Shown: one piece after another, positions 34,191-45,740 of the stretch | Numbering within the stretch: position 1 is the stretch's first letter | Layout: every line of letters starts with the position of its first letter | NCBI RefSeq assembly: GCF_004193775.1 | Contig: NC_041019.1 | Coordinates: 33,728,827-33,792,826 of the forward strand | Reading direction: 5' to 3' | DNA from: Glycine soja | Lineage: Eukaryota; Streptophyta; Magnoliopsida; Fabales; Fabaceae | Length of the DNA stretch: 64,000 nt | Notes under the pieces: model-generated | Databases searched by the model: none | What the model saw: only the letters and a program-made list of their open reading frames with translations | Told to the model about the DNA's origin: nothing | Translations under genes and position numbers: made by a program

Positions 34191-35072
34191 TGATGCAATC
34201 CTACCCCGCAAGGGCATTGGATAGAAGACTCCAAGTAGATTGGGCCAGAGATCCAAGGGAAGGCCCTAGGGTTCTCATGAGCCTTAGGGTAGATTTTGAG
34301 CCCATGGGCTAAATATGAGCCCGCTTATCTTTGTAAATATTAGAATAGGTTTTTCCTTCGTTTGGGCCTTGTATTTTGGCCATTCTAGTAGTATAGGGTT
34401 TTAGCCTTGTATTTCGAGACATTTTGAGTAGTCTTTGTAGTAGGGAATTTTTTGTATTTTCATGTATTTTGTCATGGGGGTGAGCTTAGCTATTATAGGG
34501 GTTGTGTAGCTAAGCTCTAGCTTTTCATCTCAAGGAGGTGAGCTTAGCTATTAGAGAGGTGTGTGTACCTAAGCTCTAGCTTCTATAGGAATCTTCTCAA
34601 GGAAGCTTCTCAAGGAGGTGAGCTTAGTTATTAGAGGGGTGTGTGTAGCTAAGCTCTAGCTTCTCAAGGAAGTTTTCTCAAAGAAGCTTCTCAAGGAAGT
34701 TTTCTCAAGGAAGCTACCTAGTCTATAAATAGAAGCATGTGTAACACTTGTTGTAACTTTGATGAATGAAAGTCTTATGAGACATACTTCAAAGTTCCAC
34801 TTCTCTCCCTCTTTTATTCCTTCAATTTCGTGCTCCCTCCTTCTCTCTTTCTTTTCCTCCATTGAAGCATCCTCTCCAAGCTTCTAATCCAAGGCTCATC
34901 TTGGTGGTGAAGCTCCTTCTTCCATGGCTTATTCCTTAATGGATGGTGCCTCCTCTCACCTCTTCTCCTTTGTCTTCCGCTGCATCTCCATGGTGAAAAA
35001 TCACCATTAAAGGACCCCATTGAAGCTCAAAGATCCAGCCTCCATAGAAGCCCCATAAGCAAGCTTCTATCA
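34191..35072 (+). repeat. Solo LTR S2 (882 bp) inserted in element A
   Basis: Starts TGATGCAATCC and ends CTTCTATCA, with a perfect TSD GGGGT (34186-34190 and 35073-35077). Element B shows the matching empty site near 54370. The orientation is plus, from the TATA box. Within U3, three hairpin-like units have arms GAGCTTAGCTA and TAGCTAAGCTC (34482-34517, 34540-34576, 34620-34656; the last two imperfect). Same family as S1, but U3 differs. Confidence 0.95.
34724..34732 (+). promoter_or_regulatory. TATA box of solo LTR S2
   Basis: TATAAATAG, conserved with S1 (1786-1794). Confidence 0.6.
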
Positions 35073-35589
35073 GGGGTGACGGGAACTCTGTAGAACTGAC
35101 AAAGGCCCGTAATCAGAGCTGGAAACCCCAGGGCCCTGTTGGACTTCTCCGGGTCCACTGAGTGTCTTGTGGGCACGATCGCTGCAAACAGTAGATGGCA
35201 TTAGAAATAAGTTGAGCCACGTGCATACTTACATATGTCCTGATGGCATAAACCAGCAGACACTTCAACAGGGGGGGAGATCGGAGTTGTGGTCACTGGG
35301 CAGAATGCTACTAAGTAGCAACATCATCCATGTGTTGGTGCGCATGATCCGCACTCGTCTCCCTACAGCGGTCTGAGCGAAATCTTGCCCTGGTTTGCAT
35401 AGTAGTTGTGTGATAGCCTCCTCATCAAAGCTGTAGACCTGCCTCCTCCTCTGGCTGTGCTCGTACAATTGCCCCCCCCCCCCCCCAAGATCAAGGGGTG
35501 GACCAGGAACTGATAAAAGGAAACTACTGGCCCCTCACCCGAGAGCGCAAGTCTCGGTTAAGCATTAAGAGCAAAAGACCTTGAGTTCT

Positions 35590-36070
35590 CCGAAGGCGTG
35601 GATGTGAGCCCTTTGAAAACGAGGACCTGTATCCCTCTGAAGGTGAGGACCTAGAGCCCTCTGAAGGTGAGGACGTGCAATCCTCTGAAGGCGAGGACGT
35701 GCACCCCTCTGGATGTGAGGACGTGTAGCCCTCTGGAGGCAAGGACATAGAACCCTCTGAAGGCGAGGACGTGTAGCCCTCTGAAGGCGAGGACGTACAA
35801 CCCTCTGGAGGCGAGGACGTGTAGCCCTCTAAATGCAAGGACGTACAACCCTTTGAAGGCGAGGACGTGTAGACCTCTGAAGGCAAGGACGTACAGCCCT
35901 CTGAAGGCGAGGAAGTGTAGCCCTCTGAAGGCGAGGATGTACAACCCTCTGGAGGCGAGGGCATGTAGCCCTTTGAAGGCGAGGACGTACAACCCTCTGG
36001 AGGCGAGGACGTGTAGCCCTCTGAAGGTGAGGAAATACAGCCTTTTGGAGGCGAGGACGTGTAGCCCTCA
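35590..36070. repeat. 24-bp minisatellite in element A, about 20 copies
   Basis: The unit is close to GAGGACGTGTAGCCCTCTGA plus AGGC, with scattered substitutions. Because 24 is a multiple of three, long frames of 8-residue repeats appear on both strands (for example 35524-36096 and 35651-35992). There is no sign that they are translated. Confidence 0.95.
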
Positions 36071-37349
36071 AGGGGTCCAACCTTATGAGAAAGCAAGAGA
36101 TTGACTCATTGAGGGGGCCTCTCATCCCAAACTTAAAAGTTTGGACATTAGATTTAGGAAATCAATGCAGTTTACATGATTTTTGGGGATGCAGATGCTT
36201 GCAACCTTTGTCTTGAAATGCGATAAATGTAGACTTTGTATGCAACAATACAATGTAATGGAAAGTTGTACAATGTTCATGACATTCTTTCCCTACTTTG
36301 TGATTTTGATTTTGATTTGATTTTTTTTGTTGGAAAACACAGATTAATTGTCCTTTTGAAAGAGGTGATAATTCATGCAACTTCATCCTATCTTTGCAAA
36401 TCTCTTCGGGAACTCCCTTAGTGTGTATGTTCTATTTGATTTAGTCACTTGACAATTTTGGGGTGACGGCAATGGAGTCGTTTAATCAATCCATTGAAAT
36501 CCCAGGGTTTGTCCCCTCTTTTTCATTTAAAAACATCAACGGGTGAGAACTTTTGATCTGCCCCTAGTTTCGCTTGAGGCTCATGCACGGTGCCTCTCAT
36601 TGCCCCAATGTAGGGCTTTGAGGTATCAATCGTTGTCTTTCGTCATGACCTTGTAGCAGGGAACCTATTGGGTGAGAATTTCTAGTCTGCCCCTTGGTTC
36701 GGTTGAGGTTTATGCATGTTGCCTTTCATTGCCCCAGTGTAGGGCTCTGAGGTATCCATCGTTGTCTTGTTTTCAACACCTTGAAGCAAGGAAGAATGAA
36801 AGAAGCGGTTGATTCTTGAGAAACATTTGAAGGAATTTTTTTAGTTTGACAGATTAAGTCAAATGACTCCTATTTTTGATAACTCACTTCTCTCTCAAAA
36901 AGACAAACTTTCAGGAATGATAAAATAAGGCCACATGAATGTCTATATTTTTACTTGAAAACACAGTCAATCAAATGCTTTTTCTTTTTTCTTATTCTGA
37001 AACTTATTGTTTTGAACTTTACTCGTCATTTTACGACACCCCCACCAACGTGCAGGATGAGTAATCTCTGATTGAATGGTCTTGGAAGACAAAAAAAACT
37101 TAGGAGTGCAGGTCGCTTGAGCAAAAAACCAATGGCTTACACTCACATTTCAGTGGAAGTTGAATAAGCAAAGATGTAATTGTGAGAGGATGAGAGAGAC
37201 AAGGATGTCAAATTTATCCATATTATTTAGCATTGTAATTGTGGTTTACAATAATGGCATAAACTTGAAAATCCTAATGAGTCATTAGAGACATCTAGCA
37301 ACAACCTTCAAATTGCCCCATGTGTGGCATCTCTTGTGAATGTCAGGAT
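36071..37349. other. Spacer between minisatellite and gag in element A
   Basis: No gene is seen. Two copies of a unit of about 120 bp start with GGTGAGAA(C/T)TT(T/C)T...CTGCCCC (about 36541-36785); B has three copies (56428-56800). The rest is AT-rich and matches B. Confidence 0.75.
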
Positions 37350-39070
37350 TCACAAGCGATTTTCCTCAAATTTCAGCCAGCCTGCATCAATTAGACCTTG
37401 CACCTTATGCTTCAGGGTCCTACAATGCTCAATGGAATGCCCCGGGGGCCCTCCATGATAAGCACATGTTGCACTCGAGTCGTAACCTCTGAAAAATGGA
37501 GGTTGAGGAACCTTGGCTGGGGTTATGGCAACCATTGAATTATCGAGTAGATATGGGAGCAAGTCAGCATAGGACACCAGAATTGGGGTGAATTCTACAG
37601 GCTTTCTCGCTGCAAAATTCATTTCTTGGTTGGTGTTTTGGTTTGTGCTAAAGGTGGTGTTTGGCATTGGTCGTGCGACAGGTAGGCCTTGCGGCTGATT
37701 TAGGGATGACCTTTGTGGATGATTGGGTGGTGGGTAATGAAAGGGGTTGTTATTGGCTGAGTAATGACATTGTTGGGCTAATCGGAAATTTGGCCGTGTA
37801 GGAGTGGCAGTCACAGCAAGGGTTTCTCCCTCATTCTCATCCTCTTCATTTTCCCCAGTTTTCGCATTCATCAAAGCAGGATAATAAAATTTGCCTCTTT
37901 TCAGACCCACTTCGATCCTTTCGCCGGCGAAGACCAAATCCGCAAAGCTTGAAGGTGTGTACCCCACCATTTTTTCATAGTAAAACACTGGTAATGTGTC
38001 TACTATTATTGTGATCATCTCCTTCTCCGTCATTGGAGGTAACACTTGAGCTGCCAGGTCTCTCCACCTTTGGGTGTATTCTTTGAAAGATTTGTGCCCT
38101 TTTTTACCCATGTTTTATAGTTGCATCCTATCCGGAGCCATATGAGAATTGTATTGATACTGCCTAACAAAGGCAACCATTAGGTTCTTCCAAGAATGGA
38201 ATCGGGAAGGTTCCAAGTTAGTGTACCAGGTGACAGCTACCCCAGTAAGACTTTCTTGGAAGAAATGTATCAGTAGTTTCTCATTTTTTGCATATGCTTC
38301 CGACAATACATCTTTAGATGGTTCTTGGGGCAAGTAGTCCTCTTGTACTTGTCAAAGTCTGGCACCTTGAACTTGGGAGGGGTGACGATATTGGGTACTA
38401 GGAACAACTTTTCTAGGTTAGCAAAGGCATAATCTCCGCCTCCTTCAATGGCCCTGAGCCTTTCCTCTAGATGATCCAACTTTCCCATTTCTGCCATAGC
38501 AGGAGGGTTTTTACCCACTATGGAATGCAAGGGGTGTGGTTGTGGGTGATACTGAGGGCCCTCCAAAGTGTTTTGCAGAGGTATATCGCCAATTGCTTAC
38601 CCTTCAGTGGCATATTCGAGGCGAGGCTCGAAGTCAGCTAGATTGCGATGGGATATTTCATGTGTCTCCCCCATGGGTTGAGAGACATGTGCATGATCAG
38701 TTTGAGGTTGTTGGCTCTCAATGAGTATAGGAGTGGAGTTATTGACATTCTCATTGGGTCGGGTATAGTTCGGAGGCAAACCATATGGTAGGAAAACATG
38801 CTTGTTCTGGACTTGCACAAAATGGGGGCCGCTCGTATCCGAGGTTGGACGATTTATTTGGTTGAGGCTAGATGGGGGAGTCGGGTCCACCCCAGAAACA
38901 TCACTGATAGTGGCAACTGCCACCGTATTGACCTCCATTATCTTCTTCATGCTCATCATGGCCTCCATCATTGTGGCCATCTGTTCTTTCATGGCCTCCA
39001 TGTTGGCCTTCATCCGCTCTTGTACCTTGTGTACTTCAGTCATTACTCCAGCTCTAGCATGCGTTCGGTA
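37350..39070 (-). pseudogene. Gag of element A (Tat/Ogre-like), interrupted
   Basis: The minus strand from about 39070 encodes a Met/Lys-rich coiled N-terminus (MEAMKEQMATMMEAMMSMKK, 38930-38990). Next comes a Pro-rich spacer and then the retrotransposon gag domain (YCRKHMQK, ESLTGVAVTWYTNLEPSRFHSW, YTQRWRDLAAQVLPPM). Last is a C-terminal knuckle (CAYHGGPPGHSIEHC) near 37430-37475. The frame is broken by stops near 38595 and 38112 (a CAG-to-TAA change relative to B) and by a frameshift near 38300. Gag would form the particle shell; there is no pol after it. B carries a second, differently broken copy. Confidence 0.88.
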
Positions 39071-39917
39071 AGGGTGTCATAAAGTGCGTTCTTCCCTTTT
39101 GATAACAATGATTAAAGTTTGGTTTTCAGGGAAAGAATGCAATGAGCAATGCAACCAATGAAAAGCATGGATGTATGCGAATGATGCATTGTTTGAGCTT
39201 TATTGTGACTTTCTTTGTTTTGCAGAGGAAAATGCAAGGATCATGCATGAGCGAACATGGAAAAAAAGGTATGCAATTTGTAGAACAAAAAGTATGTTGA
39301 ATGCATATGCATGATGATGCAATGCAAAAATGTGATGCTTGAATATGATAACTGACAAATGCAAGAATGATATGTTCATTATGATGCCGTGAAGAGAGGC
39401 ATGATGCAATCAAGGAATATGCCAGAGTGAGTTTTCTATGTGCCCCTAATTGAGGAATCTAATGGAAATGATCCAAAAGTCCCTTTCTAGTGACAATTCC
39501 CAAGCATGGTTTTATGTAACCTTACTGGCTTCTAGAGATACCATCCTCTTAGGTAATACATTGTGGTAATAGAGACTATCAGCGACAACGCATCACTAAA
39601 AGAGGAAAACTCTAGATGAGGCTTCACTATCATCAAGCGAGTCGGAGACCCAGCATGACCACAGATTCACCTCCACTCCTTATGGCTCACATAGACTCAG
39701 GCATATGGCCTAATATCGCAATGTGTGTGTGAGGTGCAGGTGTCATGTGTGTGTAGAAAAAAAGTATTTCTAACTATGAATGTAATTGATAGACAAACAC
39801 ACCAAACACAACAACATAGCAAAGGTTATGTACAAATATGGACAAAAAACCAAAGATAAAAGAAGAAGTCATGATGAGATGTTGCACACTAATTGATTGG
39901 CCTAACTTTCTAAAACA
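39071..39917 (-). other. 5' leader of element A between PBS and gag
   Basis: No frame of note. The leader is rich in ATGC/TGCAT steps. It matches B at 59134-60777 in part; B is about 800 bp longer here. Confidence 0.7.
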
Positions 39918-39936
39918 TTCCCCAGTGGAGTCGCCA
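39918..39936 (-). other. Primer binding site of element A
   Basis: The minus strand reads TGGCGACTCCACTGGGGAA two bases after the 5' LTR end. It starts TGG as a PBS should. Tat/Ogre elements use tRNA-Arg, but I have not verified the tRNA here. Confidence 0.75.
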
Positions 39937-39938
39937 AA

Positions 39939-42034
39939 TGTCGCAACCTACCCATCGGCGGGAGGGCGACGTGGGGCTCACGGGTGCGTCTTCCAAGGGA
40001 GGAAGGCACGTGGAGTCACCACCAACGTTTATTCGAGGAAAATGTCAGAAAAACCAGAATGTGTGGTCTACGAACTTTAAGTGTGAAAGGTTCGGGAGTT
40101 GTTTTTACGCACGGGGAAGGTATTAGCACCCCACGCGTCCATCACAAGGGACGACAGCCTTTAATCGAGTGTGCAAGACATGACTTCAAAATTATGTATT
40201 TCCCCTTTTTTTTATGTTTTTTTAGCTTTTTATGGACCTTTTTGTATTTTTTATCTTTATGTGGTCGACAAGGGTGTTTCCCTCGCTCCTACGTATTCCT
40301 CAATTGCGATGAGGAAATCAAACCTATGTAGTTCTTTTAGAACTAAACGTTGGTTAATTTGTTTTTATCTTTTTTTGCAAGATTGATTTTAACTGAACAA
40401 AATTCGTTTAAGGCATTGGACCATTAAACAATCTTTTGATTCTTTTGAAAGGAGAGAAACGTTAAGGCATTGGACCATTAATGATCTCTTGTTTTTTTGA
40501 AAAGGGATGGTCGACAAAAGCAGGGCTTTTGCTCCTACGTATTCTCGATTTGTGATGAGGAACTCAAGCCTACGTAGTTCTTGCGAAAGCGGTAAAGTTA
40601 TGTGTTGATTTTATGCTTTTGAACGGTCCATGTTAACCGATAAAAGCAAAGAGGACCGTTTTATGGCATTGGACCTTAAAACGGTTTCAAGTGACTTTTA
40701 CGGACAAAGCTTGGTTTGTGAGTTGATTTTAGCCTTAGTTTCACTTTGGTTATTAGTCAATTCATTCAAGGAAACTTTCAAAGAAAAATGTCCGATTGAT
40801 TTTTTTGATTTTTGATTTTATTTTTTTTCAAGATATTTTGATTATTTTATTATTATTTTGCCTTTTTTTTATTTAACTGAGGTTATAGTGTGAACAATCG
40901 GTTAGATTTTGCTTTAACAGTGATTAAACGACATTACAACACAAATGGTCGGTTGAAATTCATTTTATCATTTATTAGGCGAGATAACGACTTAAACGAT
41001 CGGTTAAAGCTTATTAAAAACGGAAAAAAAGGGGGTACGAAAAGTAAGCGAAATGAAAATGAAAGCATACAAAACAAGAATGGACCACTGAGGGTGCATA
41101 AAATGAATTGAAAGATTCGATTTTGAGAACTTATAGGTTGAAGACCGAAGAACAACGAAGAACTTCCACAGAATCACTCACGAAAACGTCTCGGAAGCGT
41201 TACGGAAGCACCTCGGCTTGAATTTTTCTCCTTTTTCTTCTTCTCCTCACTAATTTTAAGTGATTCCTGAGTTTCTAGGGTGCTAGGCCCCTTCCCTCAG
41301 CCTCCAATGCCCTTTAAATAGCAAAATATGGGGAGGAGGTTGCCGCCCAACTCGCCCAGGCAAGCCCAGGCTTCCTCATGAAGTTTCCTAATGCACCCCC
41401 AATTGCTAACTGCACCCCCTTTCGTATTTTACAGAAAAGTTATAGAAGCATTGAGGAAGCATATCGGACTTGATTTTCTTCTTTTTTTCTCTCCCCTTTC
41501 ACCAATCTTAAGTGAAATATGCTTACTTAGGATTTCAGAAATGTTACGGAAGCATTATGGAAGCCTCAGATGACATTTTTCAACAAAATAGGGGAGGTGG
41601 TTGCCGCCCAGCTCGTCTAGGCGAGCTAGGTTGCTTCCACCTGAAGCAAGAAAAAGTACAGAATCTTCTAGATGGACCCAGATTTGAAAATTACTATTTA
41701 CACCCCCAGTGTTATAAGTTCACCCCCTTTTGGTGTTTTTTTGGTTGTTTTCTTTCCGAAACCTCACGGAACTTTACGGATTCCACGGCGATGGGTGTTA
41801 AGCCTTTCAAAGCAATCAACAATGGTCCCTGGATGAAATTAGGGTGTAACAGTCTATTTACACACCCCCACTTTGCTAAATACACTCCCATTTTTGTGGT
41901 TTTTAGCCAATTTCTTTTCAAAACGTCACGGAACCTTACAGATTCTATGGATATGGGTGTTAAGAGTCCTGAAGCGATCAACTAAGGTCCAGATGCTGAC
42001 AAAAAATGTCCCCAGACAAAATTAGGGTATGACA
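39939..42034 (-). repeat. 5' LTR of element A
   Basis: 2096-bp partner of 16923-18999. On the minus strand it starts TGTCATACCC and ends GGTTGCGACA. Two modules of about 80 bp lie at 40262-40340 and 40510-40590, and many TTACGGAA-type motifs are present. The outer flank is the TSD copy GCAGT. Confidence 0.93.
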
Positions 42035-42039
42035 GCAGT

Positions 42040-43049
42040 TACGTAAATTTTAAAGGGTAAAATTCTATAAATAGAAGTGGACACAAAAAAAGTTACTAAA
42101 AGTTATATTCCCTTATATATAATGGTATAGATGATAGATTGATTAATCAGGTGTATATTTTATCCTTAAAAATTACTTGATTAAATAAAAAAATAAAATA
42201 TCTTTTAATATAAGCTATTTTAAAACAAAAATATATAAATCATCATTCAATAGAACTTTCTATATATAATTTATATTTTAAAACAAAAAGTATTTATTCT
42301 AATATAATTTATATGTTCAAAATTATTTACTTATTATAAATTTTATTTATTAAAATAAACATTTATCCTATATTTTTGTGTAGACTAAAATACTAATGAT
42401 AAAGAAAAACAAAACAAAAAAAATGGCTGATGAAAAAGCATATCCAAAACAAATAAAACCTACATAAAAAACTCAATGTTTTTATCTTTCTCTTTTTTGT
42501 ATTTATATTTTTAACAACTTTTTGTATTTTATGATTTGATTTTATCAAATTTTTCTTTTATTTTTTCCTTGGGTCCAATATGTGCAAAAAGGGCATGAAA
42601 TTACATACCCTTGTAACTTATATGAAGCCCAATCTTTTAGCACAGTGAATGAAGTCTAACCATGACGAACTCCAAAAATCACTAAAGTTTATAATAATAA
42701 AAACTAAGAAACTTAAGTGGAAAGTGAACTAAGGGGTAGCCATTCCAACCTCCAAACTTGCAATCTCACCCCTAGCTTTTATGAAATTACAAATGTACCA
42801 TCTTTTCTTTCCTTTCCTACACACCCCCTTCTCCCCCACCCCCCAACCTCCCACACACACACATATAATTTTCCATCTAACATTGACTCCCACCATCCCT
42901 TCACCATTTCTCCCTTGTTCCCTTTTACATTAGACTTCAAAGCTCCCTTCTTTGAACCACATTCACCATTTTTAGATTTTCTTGCATTCATTTTGCGAGA
43001 CTAGTGAGGATCCTTTGCATTTTCTTGCAACGAAATTTTGATGTCATTC
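42040..43049. other. AT-rich flank, then possible left end region of the MULE
   Basis: 42040-42710 is AT-rich with nothing recognised. From about 42720 a pyrimidine-rich segment (42780-42990) appears. It may be 5' sequence of the MULE, but I found no terminal inverted repeat. Confidence 0.35.
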
Positions 43050-43275
43050 TGTTGGGGGACACAACAGAATCATAATTTTGTTATTTTATTATGGCATAAA
43101 CTAAACGAAAACATGTTTTCATTAGTATATGGGTTGAGACACTCAACGTAATCATGATTCCATTAACTGTGTCAACCTAGACATTAACGAAAACATAATC
43201 CTATTATGCAATTTCATAATGTAATCATGGTTTTGTTATTTAATTACAAAACACAATTATGTTCCACTTTGTATA
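43050..43275. repeat. AATCAT/GAAAACAT-rich repeat cluster upstream of the MULE
   Basis: Short, imperfect repeats such as AATCATGATTCC, AATCATGGTTTT and AACGAAAACAT. A cluster with related motifs lies downstream at 46130-46340, so the two may be subterminal repeats of the transposon. Confidence 0.4.
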
Positions 43276-43689
43276 TTTTCTTATTTAACTTCTATTATTA
43301 CTTTTCCTGTATTTGAATAGCTTTTTGATTATTTGTGTGATAATAATGATGGATAGAAGATGGAATACCTTTATTTCCAATGAAGTTACGATGTCAAGTG
43401 GTTGAGAAATATGATTGATGCAAGTGGGGATGTTTTTGACCATCCAATTGAAGCAGATGAGAATGGTTTGGGACATCTAACTGTAAGAAATGACAATGGT
43501 TTGGATATTGACCCTCAACCTATTATCTTGACTTATTCAAAAATTTCATAACTTATGAGGCATATTGATTAATAGATTATTGAATTTATATGATGTTTTT
43601 ATGTGTGTTTTGCTACTAAAAAGAATATTATTTTTGGGTTTTTGCATAATGTGATGATTTGTTGAATTGGGTTTGAGATGTTGAAAAGC

Positions 43690-45740
43690 AACTTGAATTT
43701 GTTATTGTTATAGAAATGTTAGCAACTGGGAGGGAGACCTTAGTCGTATTGGCTTATGAGAAAGGAGGAAAGTACAAACAATATAAAGATAAGTTAATCT
43801 GCAATATTATTGCAAGTAAAAAATGTGGGTGTCCATTTAAATTAAAAGAGAGACTTGTGAAAGGCATCGAATGGAAATTTTTTTGTAGTTTGTGGTTTCC
43901 ATAACCATGAATTGTTTAAAACATTGTTTGGTCATGCATATGTTGGTGGTTTAAGTAGTGAAAAAAAAGCCCTTCTAGATCAAATAAAAAAAACATGGTC
44001 AAGCCTAAGAAATTTTTTTGACAATCAAATATCAAGTTTAGACAAATGGCACCACCATCAAAACCATATACAATCAATGTCAAAAATATTGTTGAGAATA
44101 AAGGGGTCCAAGAACCGGAATACTCATGAAGTTGATAGAACGTGATGAATATGTTACTAGTGTAAAAAGGTGGACACTCAATATGTTGATAGAGATAAAT
44201 TGTGGTCACATCCTGATTTCATCAAGCTTTCAAATTCATTCTCAATAGTGTTGATTTGTGATAGTACTTCCTAGACAAAAAAAATATTGTCTTCCATTAT
44301 TGAAGATTGTTGGTGTGAATTCAACATACATGATTTTCTCTATTGCATTTTATTATTTACAATATGAGAGAATAAACAATTTTGAATGGCATTAACTAAG
44401 GTGAAATGATTGTTTGTGAAAAATGATGTCTTGCCTCAAGTTATTGTCAATGATAGAGATCTTGCTTTGATGAATGCATTTGAGAGTATCTTTCCTTCTT
44501 CAACTAACTAGCTATGTCAATTCCACATTGCTAAGAATGTGAGAGAAAAATGCAAGATGCATGTGAGCAAGTTAGAAGATTGGGACAAGGTATTGGATGC
44601 TTGGGATGGGTTGATGCAATCTCGTGATGAACAATTATATGACTAACACTTGACAAGCTTTGCAAATATGTGCTCATGTTATTCGTTATTTCTTAAGTAT
44701 GTCCAACATACATGGTTGGTACTTATAACTACTCACGTTATTTGTTTCAACATAAGCACAAGACTTGATCTTCAACGAGTATAAATAGGTTGACAGCGTA
44801 GGTGTTAACAATTTTGCTTGTTGCTTACTTATAACTACTCATGGTCTATTGTGTGCATGTGAACTTGCTAGATATAGAAATATGTTTGGGTTAATACCCT
44901 TGAAGTCCATTCATGTGCATTTGAAAATGTTATTGGTTACTAGAGACAAAATGAATAATTCTTGAGGGACTTAACTCTGACACATAATGTTGATGCACTG
45001 TTAAAATTTTTTTCACAACAGTGTGTATAAAAATCACAAGGAAGACTAAAGTCCTTAAACTTGCATTTCCATATACCACTTCAATGTGTCTCCCTCCCGA
45101 AAGGAAAAAACAAAGGGTGCACCATGATATCTACAAAACATGCACCTTTAGTGTAGGAGCAAGTCGATGCAAAGGATATGATGGTAGATAATTTGTGAAC
45201 TCTTAATGTGGTATGCAAAGTTGTCAGTGACAATAAGCAAAACAATATGATACCTTTTGTAGATGAATTTTCCTATGAGTTGTAAGAATTTCTCTGTATT
45301 ATTGATGTTAAAGCATATGGAAATTGTTGTTACAGATAAATTGCAACTTTGCTAGTATAGGTAAGGAATCATGGGCTTTAATATGTCAAGACTTCATTTG
45401 GGAACTTCAAATAGATCACTCTCTTTATGTTGAGCTTTTTGGCACAAAATAAAGACTAGTTGAATTAATCACCTCTTTGTATGTCAAAAATAGCCCAATA
45501 GCACCCCGGGAGAAGTTAATGATCATTCCCGACATGGGTTATGTTTTTGGTAGTCAACATAATGTTTGTATAGGTTGTCACCTTATCTAGGTTGCAAAGT
45601 TGGACTTTCTCTATGCTTAGGGGTCAGGCACCATTTGTTGCACATCAACGAGTTATTACTATTGTATTTGTTAACAAATGTCATTTTGTGCGGGTATACA
45701 TAATCTACTTAAGATACCATTTGGTATTATAAAAATATAA
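43690..45740 (+). pseudogene. Dead MULE transposase with FAR1-like and OTU-like domains
   Basis: In shifting plus-strand frames the order is as follows. A FAR1-type zinc-binding N-terminus (EKGGKYKQYKDK...KKCGCPFKLKERLVKG) lies at 43716-43904. The MULE transposase core includes LPLLKIVGVN near 44295 and VLPQVIVNDRDLALMNAF near 44430-44485. A SWIM-like zinc finger with CELARYRNMFGLIPLKSIH lies near 44850-44915. An OTU-type cysteine protease-like domain (DVKAYGNCCYR) lies near 45305-45340 and continues to about 45720. There are more than ten stops or frameshifts. Several legume MULEs carry such a C-terminal OTU domain. Confidence 0.8.

Larger units (their letters stand above)
33901..35475 (-). 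pseudogene. Remnant of the 'putative plant transposon protein' ORF in A, split by S2
   Basis: Minus-strand pieces match the better-preserved copy in B at 54140-55000. One example is MRTNTWMMLLLSSILPSDHNSDLP near 35270-35350. A tail resembling LERxLRHMADQ lies near 34000. The coding sense is broken by frameshifts and by solo LTR S2 (34191-35072). The domain is common in legume gypsy-type elements; its biochemical role is unknown. Confidence 0.55.
16923..42034 (-). mobile_element. Non-autonomous gypsy-type (Tat/Ogre-like) element A, 25 kb with nested insertions
   Basis: Two LTRs of about 2.1 kb (TGTCATACC...GGTTGCGACA on the minus strand) bound the element. The PBS and PPT positions fix the minus orientation. 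Flanks GCGGT (16918-16922) and GCAGT (42035-42039) form a 5-bp TSD with one transition. Minus-strand order: LTR, PBS, gag, spacer repeats, 24-bp minisatellite, plant 'transposon protein' remnant, polypyrimidine tracts, tandem arrays, PPT, LTR. No protease, RT, RNase H or integrase is seen. Nested insertions are S2, D and the caulimovirid copy. The Tat/Ogre assignment rests on LTR size, the gag style and the PBS and is an inference. Confidence 0.9.

Noticed and set aside
35524..36096. 190-codon frame with SSP(S/P)EGYT-type repeats
   Set aside because: Same 24-bp minisatellite in element A, no start context or domain.
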